NCBI GenBank assembly: GCA_036272935.1
Contig: DATAXP010000044.1
Span: forward strand, 1-18,338
DNA: 18,338 nucleotides
Source of the DNA: DATAXP01 sp036272935
Lineage (GTDB): Bacteria; Planctomycetota; Planctomycetia; Pirellulales; PNKZ01
Reading direction: 5' to 3'
The translations under genes were made by a program, and so were the position numbers. Under the pieces are notes generated by a model that worked only from the letters and a program-made list of their open reading frames with translations, ran no database searches and had not been told where the DNA came from. Below, one piece after another: positions 7,764 to 16,462 of this stretch (the first letter of the stretch is position 1; the number at the start of each line of letters is the position of its first letter).

Positions 7764-10454
7764 ATGTCTCTCAAAGAATATCACCGCAAGCGCGATTTCA
7801 AGAAGACCGCCGAGCCTCGCGGCGCTAAAGGTGTGCCCAAGGGATGGCTGTATGTCGTCCAAAAGCACGACGCCTCGCACCTGCATTACGACTTCCGCCT
7901 GCAACTTGGCGATGTGCTGTTGAGCTGGGCGGTCCCCAAGGGGCCATGCCTCGATCCTTCGCAGAAACGGCTGGCCGTTCATGTCGAAGATCACCCGGTC
8001 GACTACGGCGACTTCGAAGGCACGATTCCCCAAGGGCAGTACGGCGGCGGCACGGTGATGCTGTGGGACCGTGGCCATTGGGAGCCAGTCGACGACGCGA
8101 AGAAGTCATACGCCGCGGGACGGCTCAAGTTCCACCTATTCGGCGAGAAGCTGCGCGGCGGCTGGATGCTCGTGCGACGCGGCGGCGGGAACTCGCCCGA
8201 TGAAAAGAACTGGTTCCTCTTCAAGGAGCGCGACGACGAGGCTCGTCCCTTGGACGAGTACGACGTGCTGGTCGAGCAGCCGTTGAGCGTGAGCACCGGG
8301 CGCGACCTCGACGAGATCGCCAATGGCAAGTCGCGCGTCTGGCAGTCGAACGGGAAACCCAAGCGATCATCGGCGGCGCAAGAGCCCGCGAAGAAGCAAA
8401 CGGTGGCGAAATCGACTGCGAAAAAGAAGGCCGCCTCGAAGCGGGCCAAGCGTCCCCGCGCGAAGCGCTCGCGCGTCAAACCCGACGACGTTCCCGGTGC
8501 CCAGCCGGGCCGGCTCCCTAAGTTCGTCAAGCCGCAGTTGGCCACGCTCACCGACGAGGCTCCGGCAGGAGACGAGTGGATCCACGAAATCAAGTTCGAC
8601 GGTTACCGGATGCTTTGCCGCATCGATCGCGGGCGATCGGGCGAGCCGGCCATCGAGTTCATCACGCGCAACGAGCAGAACTGGACCGCCAAGCTGCCGG
8701 CGCTCGTCGAGGCGGCCGCCGCGCTGCCAGTCGAAACAGCGCTCGTCGACGGCGAGGTCGTGGCGCTCGAGCCCGATGGCCTCTCCAGTTTTCAATCGCT
8801 GCAAAACGCATTTCGCGAAGGTCGGCCGTCGGCGCTAGTCTACTACGTGTTCGACCTGCTGCACCTGAACGGCACGAACCTGATGCCGGCCACGCTCGAT
8901 GATCGCAAGCGCGTGCTGTCCGATCTGGTGCCGTCGACCGATTCGGGCCCAATCCGCTTCAGCGATCACGTGCCCGGCTCTGGGGCGGAATTCTTCCAGC
9001 AAGCCTGCAAGGCGCACCTGGAAGGGATCATCTGCAAGCGCCGCGATCGGCCCTATTCGCCAGGGCGCGGTTACGACTGGCTGAAGGTGAAGTGCGTCCG
9101 GCGCGAGGAATTTGTGATCGGCGGTTATACGCCCCCCGGCGGCTCGCGCACAGGCTTCGGCGCGCTGCTGCTGGGCTACCACGATCGCGGCGGCAAGTTG
9201 AGCTATGCCGGCAAAGTGGGCACCGGATTCGACGAACGCACGCTGACCGATCTGCACGCGAAGCTGCGACGGATCGAAACCAAGACTTCACCGTTCGGCA
9301 ACCTGCGCGGCAGCACCGGCGAAGCACGGCATGCCAACTGGGTCGAGCCGCGGCTCGTGGCGCAGATCGCCTTCAGCCAGTGGACCGACGACGGTCGGCT
9401 ACGCCATCCTGCGTTCCTGGGCCTGCGCGAAGACAAGCCGGCGCGCGACGTCGTGCACGATGTGGCCGTGAAGGTTAAGCAGGCGGTCAAAGCCTCCGAG
9501 CGCGACGCGCCGCGTGTGCATAGCACGGCGCACACCAAGCGCCGCGCCTCGAACGACGAGCCGGCGGATACCGTGCTCGGCGTGACGCTGTCGCATCCCG
9601 AGAAGGTGCTATATCCCGAGCAAGGGATCACGAAGGTCGAGCTGGCACAGTACTACAAGCAGGTCACCGAGTGGATGCTGCCGCAGGTAGCCGGCCGGCC
9701 GATCGTGCTGGTCCGCTGCCCCGAGGGACGCCGCAAGACGTGCTTCTATCAGAAACACCCGGGCGTGGGCACACCCAAAGAATTCCGCCAGGTGTCGATC
9801 CGTGAAGCAGAAGGACCACGGCCGTATCTGGTGATCGAGGAAGCCGCCGACTTGGTGCGGTTGGTGCAGATGGGAGTCCTCGAGATTCACATTTGGGGCT
9901 CGCGTGCCGATGACGTGGAGCGGCCCGATCGGTTGATCTTCGATCTCGATCCCGCCCCCGATGTGCCGTGGCCGCGCGTGACCAAAGCGGCCGGCCAGGT
10001 GCGCGATTTCCTTGAAGAACTCGGCCTCGAGTCGTTTCTGAAGACTACCGGCGGCAAAGGGCTGCACCTGGTCGTGCCGATCCAGCGCCGCACCGATTGG
10101 GACGAGGCCAAGGCGTTCTGCAAGCGCGTTGCCGAGGCGATTGTGCGGGCCGACCCCGATCACTTCACGTCGAACATGTCGAAGGCGGCGCGCACCGGAA
10201 AGATTTACATCGACTATCTGCGCAACGGCCGCGGCGCCACTGCCGTCGCCGCGTATTCGTCTCGTGCGCGCGACGGCGCTACGGTGTCGACGCCGCTCGA
10301 CTGGAAAGAACTGACGGCGAATCTCAAGCCCGCGGAGTTCACCGTGCGCACCGTTCCCGCGCGGCTCGCCAAGCTCCGGCGCGATCCCTGGGCGGGAATC
10401 GACAAGGTCCGCCAGTCGCTCACCACAGCGATGCGCAAGCGATTGGACCGCTAG
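7764..10454 (+). CDS. ligD: Multifunctional NHEJ DNA ligase D (PE-LIG-POL order)
   Basis: An 896-residue ATP-dependent ligase with three domains. PE (3'-phosphoesterase) spans residues 1 to about 165 and has all expected metal and catalytic residues: His35, His41, Asp43, Arg45, His77 and Tyr81 (in KHDASHLHYDFRLQL and VEDHPVDY). A Lys/Arg/Ala linker follows at about 203-245. LIG spans about 262-560, with nucleotide-accepting Lys277 in 'EIKFDGYR', 'LVDGEVVAL', 'EGIICKRRDRPYS' and 'WLKVKC'. POL (primase-polymerase fold) spans about 605-885, with Asp727 and Asp729 in 'FDLDPAP' and 'KTTGGKGLHLVVP'. It would trim 3' ends, fill gaps (preferring ribonucleotides in characterised homologues) and seal breaks held by Ku. 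The order matches the Pseudomonas-type enzyme, not the mycobacterial POL-PE-LIG order. The start matches the family N-terminus although no Shine-Dalgarno precedes it. Confidence 0.96.
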   Translation: MSLKEYHRKRDFKKTAEPRGAKGVPKGWLYVVQKHDASHLHYDFRLQLGDVLLSWAVPKGPCLDPSQKRLAVHVEDHPVDYGDFEGTIPQGQYGGGTVMLWDRGHWEPVDDAKKSYAAGRLKFHLFGEKLRGGWMLVRRGGGNSPDEKNWFLFKERDDEARPLDEYDVLVEQPLSVSTGRDLDEIANGKSRVWQSNGKPKRSSAAQEPAKKQTVAKSTAKKKAASKRAKRPRAKRSRVKPDDVPGAQPGRLPKFVKPQLATLTDEAPAGDEWIHEIKFDGYRMLCRIDRGRSGEPAIEFITRNEQNWTAKLPALVEAAAALPVETALVDGEVVALEPDGLSSFQSLQNAFREGRPSALVYYVFDLLHLNGTNLMPATLDDRKRVLSDLVPSTDSGPIRFSDHVPGSGAEFFQQACKAHLEGIICKRRDRPYSPGRGYDWLKVKCVRREEFVIGGYTPPGGSRTGFGALLLGYHDRGGKLSYAGKVGTGFDERTLTDLHAKLRRIETKTSPFGNLRGSTGEARHANWVEPRLVAQIAFSQWTDDGRLRHPAFLGLREDKPARDVVHDVAVKVKQAVKASERDAPRVHSTAHTKRRASNDEPADTVLGVTLSHPEKVLYPEQGITKVELAQYYKQVTEWMLPQVAGRPIVLVRCPEGRRKTCFYQKHPGVGTPKEFRQVSIREAEGPRPYLVIEEAADLVRLVQMGVLEIHIWGSRADDVERPDRLIFDLDPAPDVPWPRVTKAAGQVRDFLEELGLESFLKTTGGKGLHLVVPIQRRTDWDEAKAFCKRVAEAIVRADPDHFTSNMSKAARTGKIYIDYLRNGRGATAVAAYSSRARDGATVSTPLDWKELTANLKPAEFTVRTVPARLAKLRRDPWAGIDKVRQSLTTAMRKRLDR

Positions 10455-10463
10455 GACCGACTA

Positions 10464-10530
10464 AACCACGAAGGCACCAAGACACGAAGAGGTTACATTC
10501 GTTTCTTCGTGCCTTTGTGTCTTCGTGGTT
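10464..10530. repeat. Long inverted repeat (CCACGAAGGCAC type) between two convergent genes
   Basis: The arms 10464-10489 and 10505-10530 pair at 23 of 26 positions around a 15-base loop, so the transcript of either strand could form a stable hairpin. Each arm is internally built of ACGAAG/CACCAAG-like units. It fills the gap between the ligD stop and the convergent operon. The last two bases of the right arm form part of the TAA of the cytochrome-WD40 gene. It could act as a bidirectional terminator or RNA end, but there is no following T-tract. Confidence 0.8.
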
Positions 10531-11920
10531 ACTTCTTTGCAGTTTGTGGCGGCTCGTAGCCTGGGGCAGCGCGGAACACGAGCAGTTGCTTGCCGTCGTC
10601 AGCGTTCCAGATGCGCACCTCGCCGTCGTAGCTGCCGCTGGCCAGCCGGTGCGATGCCGCATGAAAGGCTAGCGCGTAGATGTAATCGGTGTGCCCCTTG
10701 AAGGCCCGCGCCTCTTTCTTGGGGTCGCCGACGACGAACTGGTGGATCGCCTTGTCGCTGCCGCATGCCCAGATTTGCTTGTCGTCAACAATCAACCGGA
10801 ACACTTCGCCGCCGGCGCTCATCGTCGTCGACTGCTTGCCGTCGCTAACGTTCCAAGCGTGAACTTTCTTATCAGCCCCACCTGAGTAGACCAGCTTGTC
10901 GTCGGCGCCGAACGCCGTGCAGTAGACCGTCTCGCTGTGCCCGGTGTACGACACGAGCGCTTCGCCCGTTTTCACGTCGAACAGCTTGGCGCTCTTGTCG
11001 CGGCTGGCGCTGGCGACTTGCGTTCCCGCATGGTTCCAGGCGATACCCAGCACCCAATCGGCATGGTCTTCGATCAGCCGCTGCTGCTTGCCGCTTGCCG
11101 TGTCGAAGAACCGCACCGAACGATCGGCCCCACACGAGGCCACCTGCTTGCCGTCGGGACTGAAGGCGGCGCCGAACGCGCAGTCGGCGCTGGTCACCAG
11201 AGTGCGCACCAGCGCCCCCTTTTCGGGATCATACAGCGACACTTCGCCGCTGACGCCGGGCGTTCCGCCGGCGGCAACCAGCAGCTTGCCCCCCGGCTGA
11301 TACGCCAGGGCGTACACCCGCTCCTCGACGTTCTTGATTCGGCGCAGCAGCTCGCCCTTCTCGACGTTCCACAGCGTGATTTCGTGGTAGCCGCCGACGG
11401 CCAACTCTTTGCCTTCCGGGGCGAACGCCACCGCGGTGATCGCCACCGGCAGGCGATATTTTTCCGGCGGCGGAGCGTGGATCTTGCGCGGCAGCATGGT
11501 GGTGAGCAGCGCCTGCGCGTCGCCGCCGTCGAACTTTGCTCCCTGCTCGATCCACAGCTTCACCAGTGCCACCTGATCCTTCGGCAGCGGATCGGCCTCT
11601 TTCGGCATCCGCTCGGCAGAGTCGCTGGAACTGATGAGTTGGTACAGGTAACTGTCGTCGGGCTTGCCCGTAACGACGGACGCCGTTTCGCTTTCGCCAG
11701 CCTTTTTGAGCGCCGCGAATGTGTGCAGTTGATAGTCGCCCTTCGGATCGGTCGGACCGTGGCAGGCGAAGCAGTTCTTCACCAGGATCGGCGCGATGTC
11801 GCGCTTAAAGCTCACCGTCTTCGGCGCCTCGGCCGCAGTGGCCGGCGCCGCGAAGAGCGCAAGCGTTAGCAACGTCGCGACCGCACCCGTAGCCCGTAGC
11901 CCGTAGCCTGTAGCCTGCAT
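10529..11920 (-). CDS. Exported planctomycete-type cytochrome c domain fused to WD40 beta-propeller
   Basis: A 463-residue protein, last gene of the three-gene operon. Residues 1-30 form a signal peptide (LLTLALFAAPATAAEA). A PSCyt1-like domain follows at about 36-130, with a CxxCH heme site at Cys50, Cys53 and His54 ('NCFACHG'); Met105 in 'ERMPKEADPL' is a candidate axial ligand. Residues 155-460 hold about seven WD40-type blades (e.g. 'VAFAPEGKELAVGGYHEITLWNVEKGE', shortened here to its WD-like end 'LWNVEKGE', and 'LASGSYDGEVRIWN'). A periplasmic electron-carrying or protein-binding role is likely, but no substrate is known. The ATG at 11920 follows the upstream TGA by 7 bases with GAGG overlapping that stop, pointing to coupled translation. 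The first 11 codons are made of a 7-base tandem repeat. Confidence 0.85.
   Translation of the reverse strand: MQATGYGLRATGAVATLLTLALFAAPATAAEAPKTVSFKRDIAPILVKNCFACHGPTDPKGDYQLHTFAALKKAGESETASVVTGKPDDSYLYQLISSSDSAERMPKEADPLPKDQVALVKLWIEQGAKFDGGDAQALLTTMLPRKIHAPPPEKYRLPVAITAVAFAPEGKELAVGGYHEITLWNVEKGELLRRIKNVEERVYALAYQPGGKLLVAAGGTPGVSGEVSLYDPEKGALVRTLVTSADCAFGAAFSPDGKQVASCGADRSVRFFDTASGKQQRLIEDHADWVLGIAWNHAGTQVASASRDKSAKLFDVKTGEALVSYTGHSETVYCTAFGADDKLVYSGGADKKVHAWNVSDGKQSTTMSAGGEVFRLIVDDKQIWACGSDKAIHQFVVGDPKKEARAFKGHTDYIYALAFHAASHRLASGSYDGEVRIWNADDGKQLLVFRAAPGYEPPQTAKK
11886..11920 (-). repeat. Tandem 7-bp repeat forming the start of the cytochrome-WD40 gene
   Basis: On the minus strand the unit C(A/G)GGCTA occurs four times in a row, directly after the ATG, followed by a partial CGGG. 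Because 7 is not a multiple of 3, the repeat encodes a heptapeptide cycle (QATGYGL, then RATG). The same heptamer family forms the hairpin between ku and ligD at 7687-7756. Confidence 0.85.
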
Positions 11921-11927
11921 CGCAGCC

Positions 11928-14351
11928 TCAGTGTTGGAACAAGAATTCGTTCGCGTTCAGTAGCGCCCAGCACACGTCTTCCAGCCCGCGTACTCGGTCG
12001 CCGCTGCCGGTCACGTGCCCCAGTGCCGCTCGCAATTCGGCCGCGCTCGGCTGCCGACACAAGGCGGCGAGGTACAACTGCCGCACGATCTCTTCATCGT
12101 TCTTCCCTTCGGCCATCAACTGGCGGAAGCGGTTGTGTTCGCTGCGCACCTTGCCGTGGATCAGCGGGCCGTTAATCATCTGCAATGCCTGCGACAGGTT
12201 CGAATCGCTGGAGCGCTCGCACTGACAGGCCGTTTCGCGCGCCGGTTGGCCGAACACCTTGAGAAAATCGCAACCCATGTCGGGGCTAGGCAACTGCGTA
12301 GCCCGGCTCCCTTCGGGCAGCCCCGCGTATTTCTCGGGCAGGCCGGTCACTTCGCAGATCGCATCGAGCAGAGGCTCGGCCGGGATCAACCGGGTACGCG
12401 CGTGCGAGAAGTATTTCTGGTCGTCCTGGTTCAGCGGCCCCGTGCGGCTGCTGAGCTGATACGTGCGACTATTCAGCACGGTACGCAGCGTGTGCTTGCG
12501 ATCGAAGCCGTGGGCGATGAAGTCGGCGGCCAGCGCATCGAGCAGTTCGACGCTCGACGGCGGATTGGAATCGCGGAAATCGTCGACCGGGTCGACAATG
12601 CCGCGCCCCATCACGTAACCCCACAGCCGGTTGACCTCGACTCGGGCAAAGAACGGATTGTCGGCCCGCACCAGCCAATCGACCAGCGCCTGCCGGCGGT
12701 CGGCGTCGGCAGCAATCTTGGCATCGCCCGCCAGCGGCAGCCACGGCTGCATCTGCCGACCGGTGCGCGGCTGCGTCACCTCGCCGGAGCGCGACACCCA
12801 CACGATCATCTCGTCGGTGTTGACTTTCTTCCGCTGTACGCGATTGAAAAACGCGCCGATGCCGTAGTAGTTGTCCTGCGTCCAACGCTCGAACGGATGG
12901 TTATGGCATTTCGCGCACTGGATGCGCATTCCCAGGAACAGTTGCGAGGTGGTTTCGGTGCAGTCGAGCGTGTCGGCCGCGGCACGGTAGTAGTTCGCCG
13001 GCGGATTTTGGTACGTGTGTCCGTCGGCGGTGAGCAAGGCGCGGGCGAACCGGTCGTACGGCATGTTCGTCGCCACGGCCCGGACCAACCAGTCGTGGAA
13101 CTTCCGCACACCGGCGGCAGACATCTTCGCATCGCGCAGCCGCAACAGGTCGGCCCACTTCTGGGCCCAATACTCGGCGTACTCGGGGCGCTCGAGCAGC
13201 GTATCGATCAGCTTCGTGCGCTTCTGCGGGCTGGTGTCGGCCAGGAAGCTGGCCGTCTCGCCGATCGTCGGCAGCATGCCGATCACGTCGAGATACACAC
13301 GGCGGACAAACTCCTCATCGGTACACAGGTCGGCTGGCATGATTTGCAGCAGGTGCAGCTTGGCCAGCACGTGCTTGTCGACGAAATTATTCTCCGGCGG
13401 ACTCGGCCAACGGAAGCCTTCGATCTGCTCGAGGAAGGTTAGGTACGCGGTGTCCATGATCTCCAGGTAGCGCACCAGGATTGCCGCTTCACCGCGCGTT
13501 TCGCTGGTGACCAGGCCGTGCTCGTCGACCGTGGCCACGGCCTCGTCGGAACTGGAGAACTGCGCCAGATCGGTGACATCGCGCACCGAGCCGTCGGAAA
13601 AATGCGCGAGCACCAGCACCTGCTGGCTCTTGGCGGGCCGGTGGAGCACGCGCTGCCGCGGATACAACTCCAGCCGCACGCAGTGCGGCGCGTCGTCGAA
13701 ATCGGGCTGGCAACCCTGGGCGATCCAGTCGCGCAGGATCGCGTAGCTGGCCGAGGTTTTGGTGATCCGCCGACCGCCGCCATGAGCCAGTTCCATCAGC
13801 GGCTTGCGCAGCAGCAGGCTCGTTTCGGGCTCGACCGTGTTCACGCGCCGATTAAACGTCTCGCGCACCAGCGTCTCGGTATCGAGCACCGGGTCGTACG
13901 CCCGCAGCGACAGGCGGAAGCCACCTTTGCCGCTCGGCGAGCCGTGACACGCCCCTTGATTGCAGCCTTGCTTGGTCAGCGCGACCAGCGTGCCGTACCG
14001 GAACGACACCGGCTCGCGGCGCTCAAAATGCGCCACTTCGATCGATGCCTCGGCATGCTGACCGCCGACCGTCACGACGACCACCGCCTTGCCGTTGCCG
14101 CGCGGAACGGCAACGCCGTTCTCGACGGCAACAACTTCATGGTTGCTCGAAGCGAACATTGCGTCGCGCGTCAGATCGACGGCATCGCCGTTGGCGGCGT
14201 AGCCGGTGACGATCAGGTGTACATCGCGCTCGGGCGAATCGAGCTTGAACACCTTGGGCATGACTTCGATCCGCACCGGATCGGCAGCATCGGCCACCGC
14301 GACCACTCCAACGACGCACCATGCGGCGAAAATCTGCGCGACGGTTCGCAT
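11928..14351 (-). CDS. Exported DUF1549/DUF1553 heme-motif protein with bacterial Ig-like domains
   Basis: An 807-residue planctomycete hallmark protein. Residues 1-23 look like a signal peptide. A BIG2-like Ig domain spans about 25-108 ('AFASSN..VVAVENGVAVPRGNGKAVVV' type pattern), with a second at about 227-305 ('FSSSDEAVATVDEHGLVT'). Between them is a heme-like motif of unusual spacing, Cys130-x4-Cys135-His136 ('GCNQGACHG'). DUF1549 follows at about 322-525 and includes a second motif, Cys479-x2-Cys482-His483 ('QCAKCHNHPFERW'). DUF1553 lies at about 565-800 ('NPFFARVEVNRLWGYVMGRGIVDP', C-terminal 'ALLNANEFLFQH'). Function is not established for these families; a periplasmic redox role is inferred from the CxxCH sites. 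A strong AGGAGG lies 5 bases before the ATG, and the PPC gene stop is 17 bases upstream, so it is the middle gene of an operon. Confidence 0.93.
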   Translation of the reverse strand: MRTVAQIFAAWCVVGVVAVADAADPVRIEVMPKVFKLDSPERDVHLIVTGYAANGDAVDLTRDAMFASSNHEVVAVENGVAVPRGNGKAVVVVTVGGQHAEASIEVAHFERREPVSFRYGTLVALTKQGCNQGACHGSPSGKGGFRLSLRAYDPVLDTETLVRETFNRRVNTVEPETSLLLRKPLMELAHGGGRRITKTSASYAILRDWIAQGCQPDFDDAPHCVRLELYPRQRVLHRPAKSQQVLVLAHFSDGSVRDVTDLAQFSSSDEAVATVDEHGLVTSETRGEAAILVRYLEIMDTAYLTFLEQIEGFRWPSPPENNFVDKHVLAKLHLLQIMPADLCTDEEFVRRVYLDVIGMLPTIGETASFLADTSPQKRTKLIDTLLERPEYAEYWAQKWADLLRLRDAKMSAAGVRKFHDWLVRAVATNMPYDRFARALLTADGHTYQNPPANYYRAAADTLDCTETTSQLFLGMRIQCAKCHNHPFERWTQDNYYGIGAFFNRVQRKKVNTDEMIVWVSRSGEVTQPRTGRQMQPWLPLAGDAKIAADADRRQALVDWLVRADNPFFARVEVNRLWGYVMGRGIVDPVDDFRDSNPPSSVELLDALAADFIAHGFDRKHTLRTVLNSRTYQLSSRTGPLNQDDQKYFSHARTRLIPAEPLLDAICEVTGLPEKYAGLPEGSRATQLPSPDMGCDFLKVFGQPARETACQCERSSDSNLSQALQMINGPLIHGKVRSEHNRFRQLMAEGKNDEEIVRQLYLAALCRQPSAAELRAALGHVTGSGDRVRGLEDVCWALLNANEFLFQH

Positions 14352-14368
14352 CGGTTCCTCCTGGATCG

Positions 14369-16444
14369 TTATTTCGCCGGCACCACTTCCAATGTCGCGT
14401 CGACCGCGCTGCTGCCCGGTTGATTCTGGAACGCGGCGGAGCCGACGACGCGCACCTTCGATTTCATGAGTGCCACGTTCTTCGGAGCGGTGATTTCGAT
14501 CGTCGCCTCGGTTTTGCCTTTGGCGATCTCTGCCTTGCCGGCCTTGAAACCTTCCGGCAATCCTTCGACGGCGAGCGTGATCGCGTCGTCGAACTTGTTC
14601 ATCCGTTTCGCCTTCACCACCAGCTCAACCTTGCCCGAACGTTGCGCGAACGGGACCGCTGCCTTGGGACCTTCAAGAGCGAAGAACGCCGGGAACTCAG
14701 GCCCGACGCCGACCATCACTTCTTTGCACAGCTCCGCGGGCGGGTAGGCCAAGCCGTTCAATTGCGCCCGCAGTGCCACGAGGCACGTCGCCGCGACAGC
14801 CTGTGGCTCCTTGTCGTCTTTCGCGCGACCCACGATCGTGAACGATCGATACGTACCCTGCGCCAGGTCGCGCGGCAACTCGATGAGCAGCGTCGTGTCG
14901 TTTTTCCCGGCAGGGATGATTTCTTTCGACACCTTCCAGCCCGCGGTGTCGCCGGCGACTTGCAACTCGATCGGCCCCTTGGTCGCGCGTCGCTTGGTCG
15001 TCACCTTCACCGCCAACACGCCGCCGTGCGGCGCGTTGTAGCGATCAGCATCGGCGGCGAGCGTGAACGGCTCGCGCGACGCCCGGCATTCGATGCGATA
15101 CAGCCGATCGGGTCCTGCCGTGTTCAGCAGGTCTTCGACCAATAGCCGATAGGTCCCCTTGGCGGCGAACGTGTGGTCGAGCGCCGCTTCCTCGCCGGCG
15201 TCGTCGTCGACCTCGGCCAGTTGATTTCCCTTGTCGTCGTACAGCCGCAGATACAGGTCGGTCGGTGCGCCGACCTGTCGCGTCTGACCGATGAGCACCA
15301 TCCGCTGCTTGGCGTCCGCCTCGAAGGTGTAATAGTCGCGGTCGCCCGGTTTCTCGAACCGGCCGTTAATCGCCCCGCGCAATTCGATTGCCGTGGCTTG
15401 CTCGGCCTGATCGTTCGGCTCGAACTCGACCTGCTCGAGCCCGCCGCGAAGCACTTGCACCACCGTTGAGCCGTGCCCTTTGGGGTAGCGCACCGCCAAC
15501 GGGATCGTCTCGTCGGCGCTTCCGGATGCAATCGGCAGATCGACCGGCGGCAGCTTGTCGAGCTCGCGGCCGGCGACAACGAGCCGGGCCGTCGAGTTCA
15601 CGCAGCCGGCCATCGGCCAGGTGACGGTCGCCAGCGGAAAGTCGCCGATCCGCAGCCGGTAGCGATACCCCGAGCCGCCCTGATAGCGCACATCGCGCAG
15701 CTCCAGCCAGTAATCGCCCTCGGCGGCAAAACGATGCACGAAGCGACCGTCGGCTCCCAATGCCGGGTCGTCGTCGCTGAACACCAACTCGTGTCCCTGC
15801 TCATCAAGCAGACGAACCACCGAGTCGAGCGGCGAACCGAGCCGCCGTGCCACCACCTCGAAGCTTACTCGCTGACCTGCCGCGGCGTGGAACTTGTAGA
15901 AGTCGTAGGCTTCGGTTTCGGTCGATCCTTCGACGGCTACCGGAAGTTGCAGCTCCTGGGCGGTTTCGCGCGTGTTGTGTTGCTTCACCTCGCGCACCGT
16001 CGGCAGGTCGTCAACCATCAGCAGCCACAGGTTCGACACGCCTTGTCCGGTCGCCACGCGCACTCCGTAGACGCCCAGCGGAGCCGCCTCCGGCACCTGC
16101 AGCTCGAGCGAGGCGGCAGTCGGCTTGGCGTCCTCCTTCGGTGGCTTCAGCGTGCTTTTGGCGCCGGGCAGATTGGTCCACAGGCTTTTCGTATCGCCGA
16201 GGTTCTCGCCGCCGACGGATACCGTGAGCTTCGCTCCCGGCGTGACGCCCATCGGCGTTACCTGCGTCAGCGACGGTGGCTCGGCGCGCAGCGCCACGGC
16301 GCAGCTCGACACCATCAGCGCGGCCGTGGCGGCAAGGCGGTTCATCACAAGCGCGCGAGTCCTTCGATCTTGGCGAGCGGTCGGGGAAGGTTTACTAGCA
16401 GCGAGCGCGGCAGGGGGAGGCTTCTGGCAACCGCATAAGTGCAT
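14369..16444 (-). CDS. Exported protein with two PPC (pre-peptidase C-terminal) domains
   Basis: A 691-residue beta-rich exported protein, first gene of the operon. After the signal peptide comes an IPT/TIG-like region (about 57-147: 'PMGVTPGAKLTVSVGGENL', 'PLGVYGVRVATGQGVSN'). PPC domain 1 is at about 178-267 ('AYDFYKFHAAAGQRVSFEV') and PPC domain 2 at about 366-455 ('DRDYYTFEADAKQRMVL', 'GTYRLLVEDLLNTAG'). Further beta-sandwich segments run to the end. No catalytic motif was recognised; PPC modules usually serve binding or secretion. The start is debatable. ATG 16444 has GGAGG 6 bases upstream, but it adds 33 residues before the Met at 16345 (MNRLAATAALMVSSCAVALRA), which alone gives a standard signal peptide and has only a distant GAAGGA. 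Confidence 0.85.
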   Translation of the reverse strand: MHLCGCQKPPPAALAASKPSPTARQDRRTRALVMNRLAATAALMVSSCAVALRAEPPSLTQVTPMGVTPGAKLTVSVGGENLGDTKSLWTNLPGAKSTLKPPKEDAKPTAASLELQVPEAAPLGVYGVRVATGQGVSNLWLLMVDDLPTVREVKQHNTRETAQELQLPVAVEGSTETEAYDFYKFHAAAGQRVSFEVVARRLGSPLDSVVRLLDEQGHELVFSDDDPALGADGRFVHRFAAEGDYWLELRDVRYQGGSGYRYRLRIGDFPLATVTWPMAGCVNSTARLVVAGRELDKLPPVDLPIASGSADETIPLAVRYPKGHGSTVVQVLRGGLEQVEFEPNDQAEQATAIELRGAINGRFEKPGDRDYYTFEADAKQRMVLIGQTRQVGAPTDLYLRLYDDKGNQLAEVDDDAGEEAALDHTFAAKGTYRLLVEDLLNTAGPDRLYRIECRASREPFTLAADADRYNAPHGGVLAVKVTTKRRATKGPIELQVAGDTAGWKVSKEIIPAGKNDTTLLIELPRDLAQGTYRSFTIVGRAKDDKEPQAVAATCLVALRAQLNGLAYPPAELCKEVMVGVGPEFPAFFALEGPKAAVPFAQRSGKVELVVKAKRMNKFDDAITLAVEGLPEGFKAGKAEIAKGKTEATIEITAPKNVALMKSKVRVVGSAAFQNQPGSSAVDATLEVVPAK

Positions 16445-16462
16445 GCAGTTCCTCCGACCATG

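Noticed and set aside
10464..10530. Classic rho-independent terminator
   Set aside because: The stem is long and AT/GC mixed, and no T-tract follows on either strand, so it was annotated as a repeat instead.
10937..11869. 310-residue plus-strand open frame opposite the WD40 repeats
   Set aside because: It mirrors the repetitive WD40 coding strand, and its composition is typical of antisense high-GC frames.
7687..11920. Possible CRISPR array from the repeated TAGCCCG units
   Set aside because: The units are 7 bases long and contiguous or palindromic, without spacers of constant length and with no cas genes in view.
12015..13442. 475-residue plus-strand open frame inside the DUF1549/DUF1553 gene
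   Set aside because: It is a shadow of a strongly supported gene, with no domain and no promoter or ribosome site.
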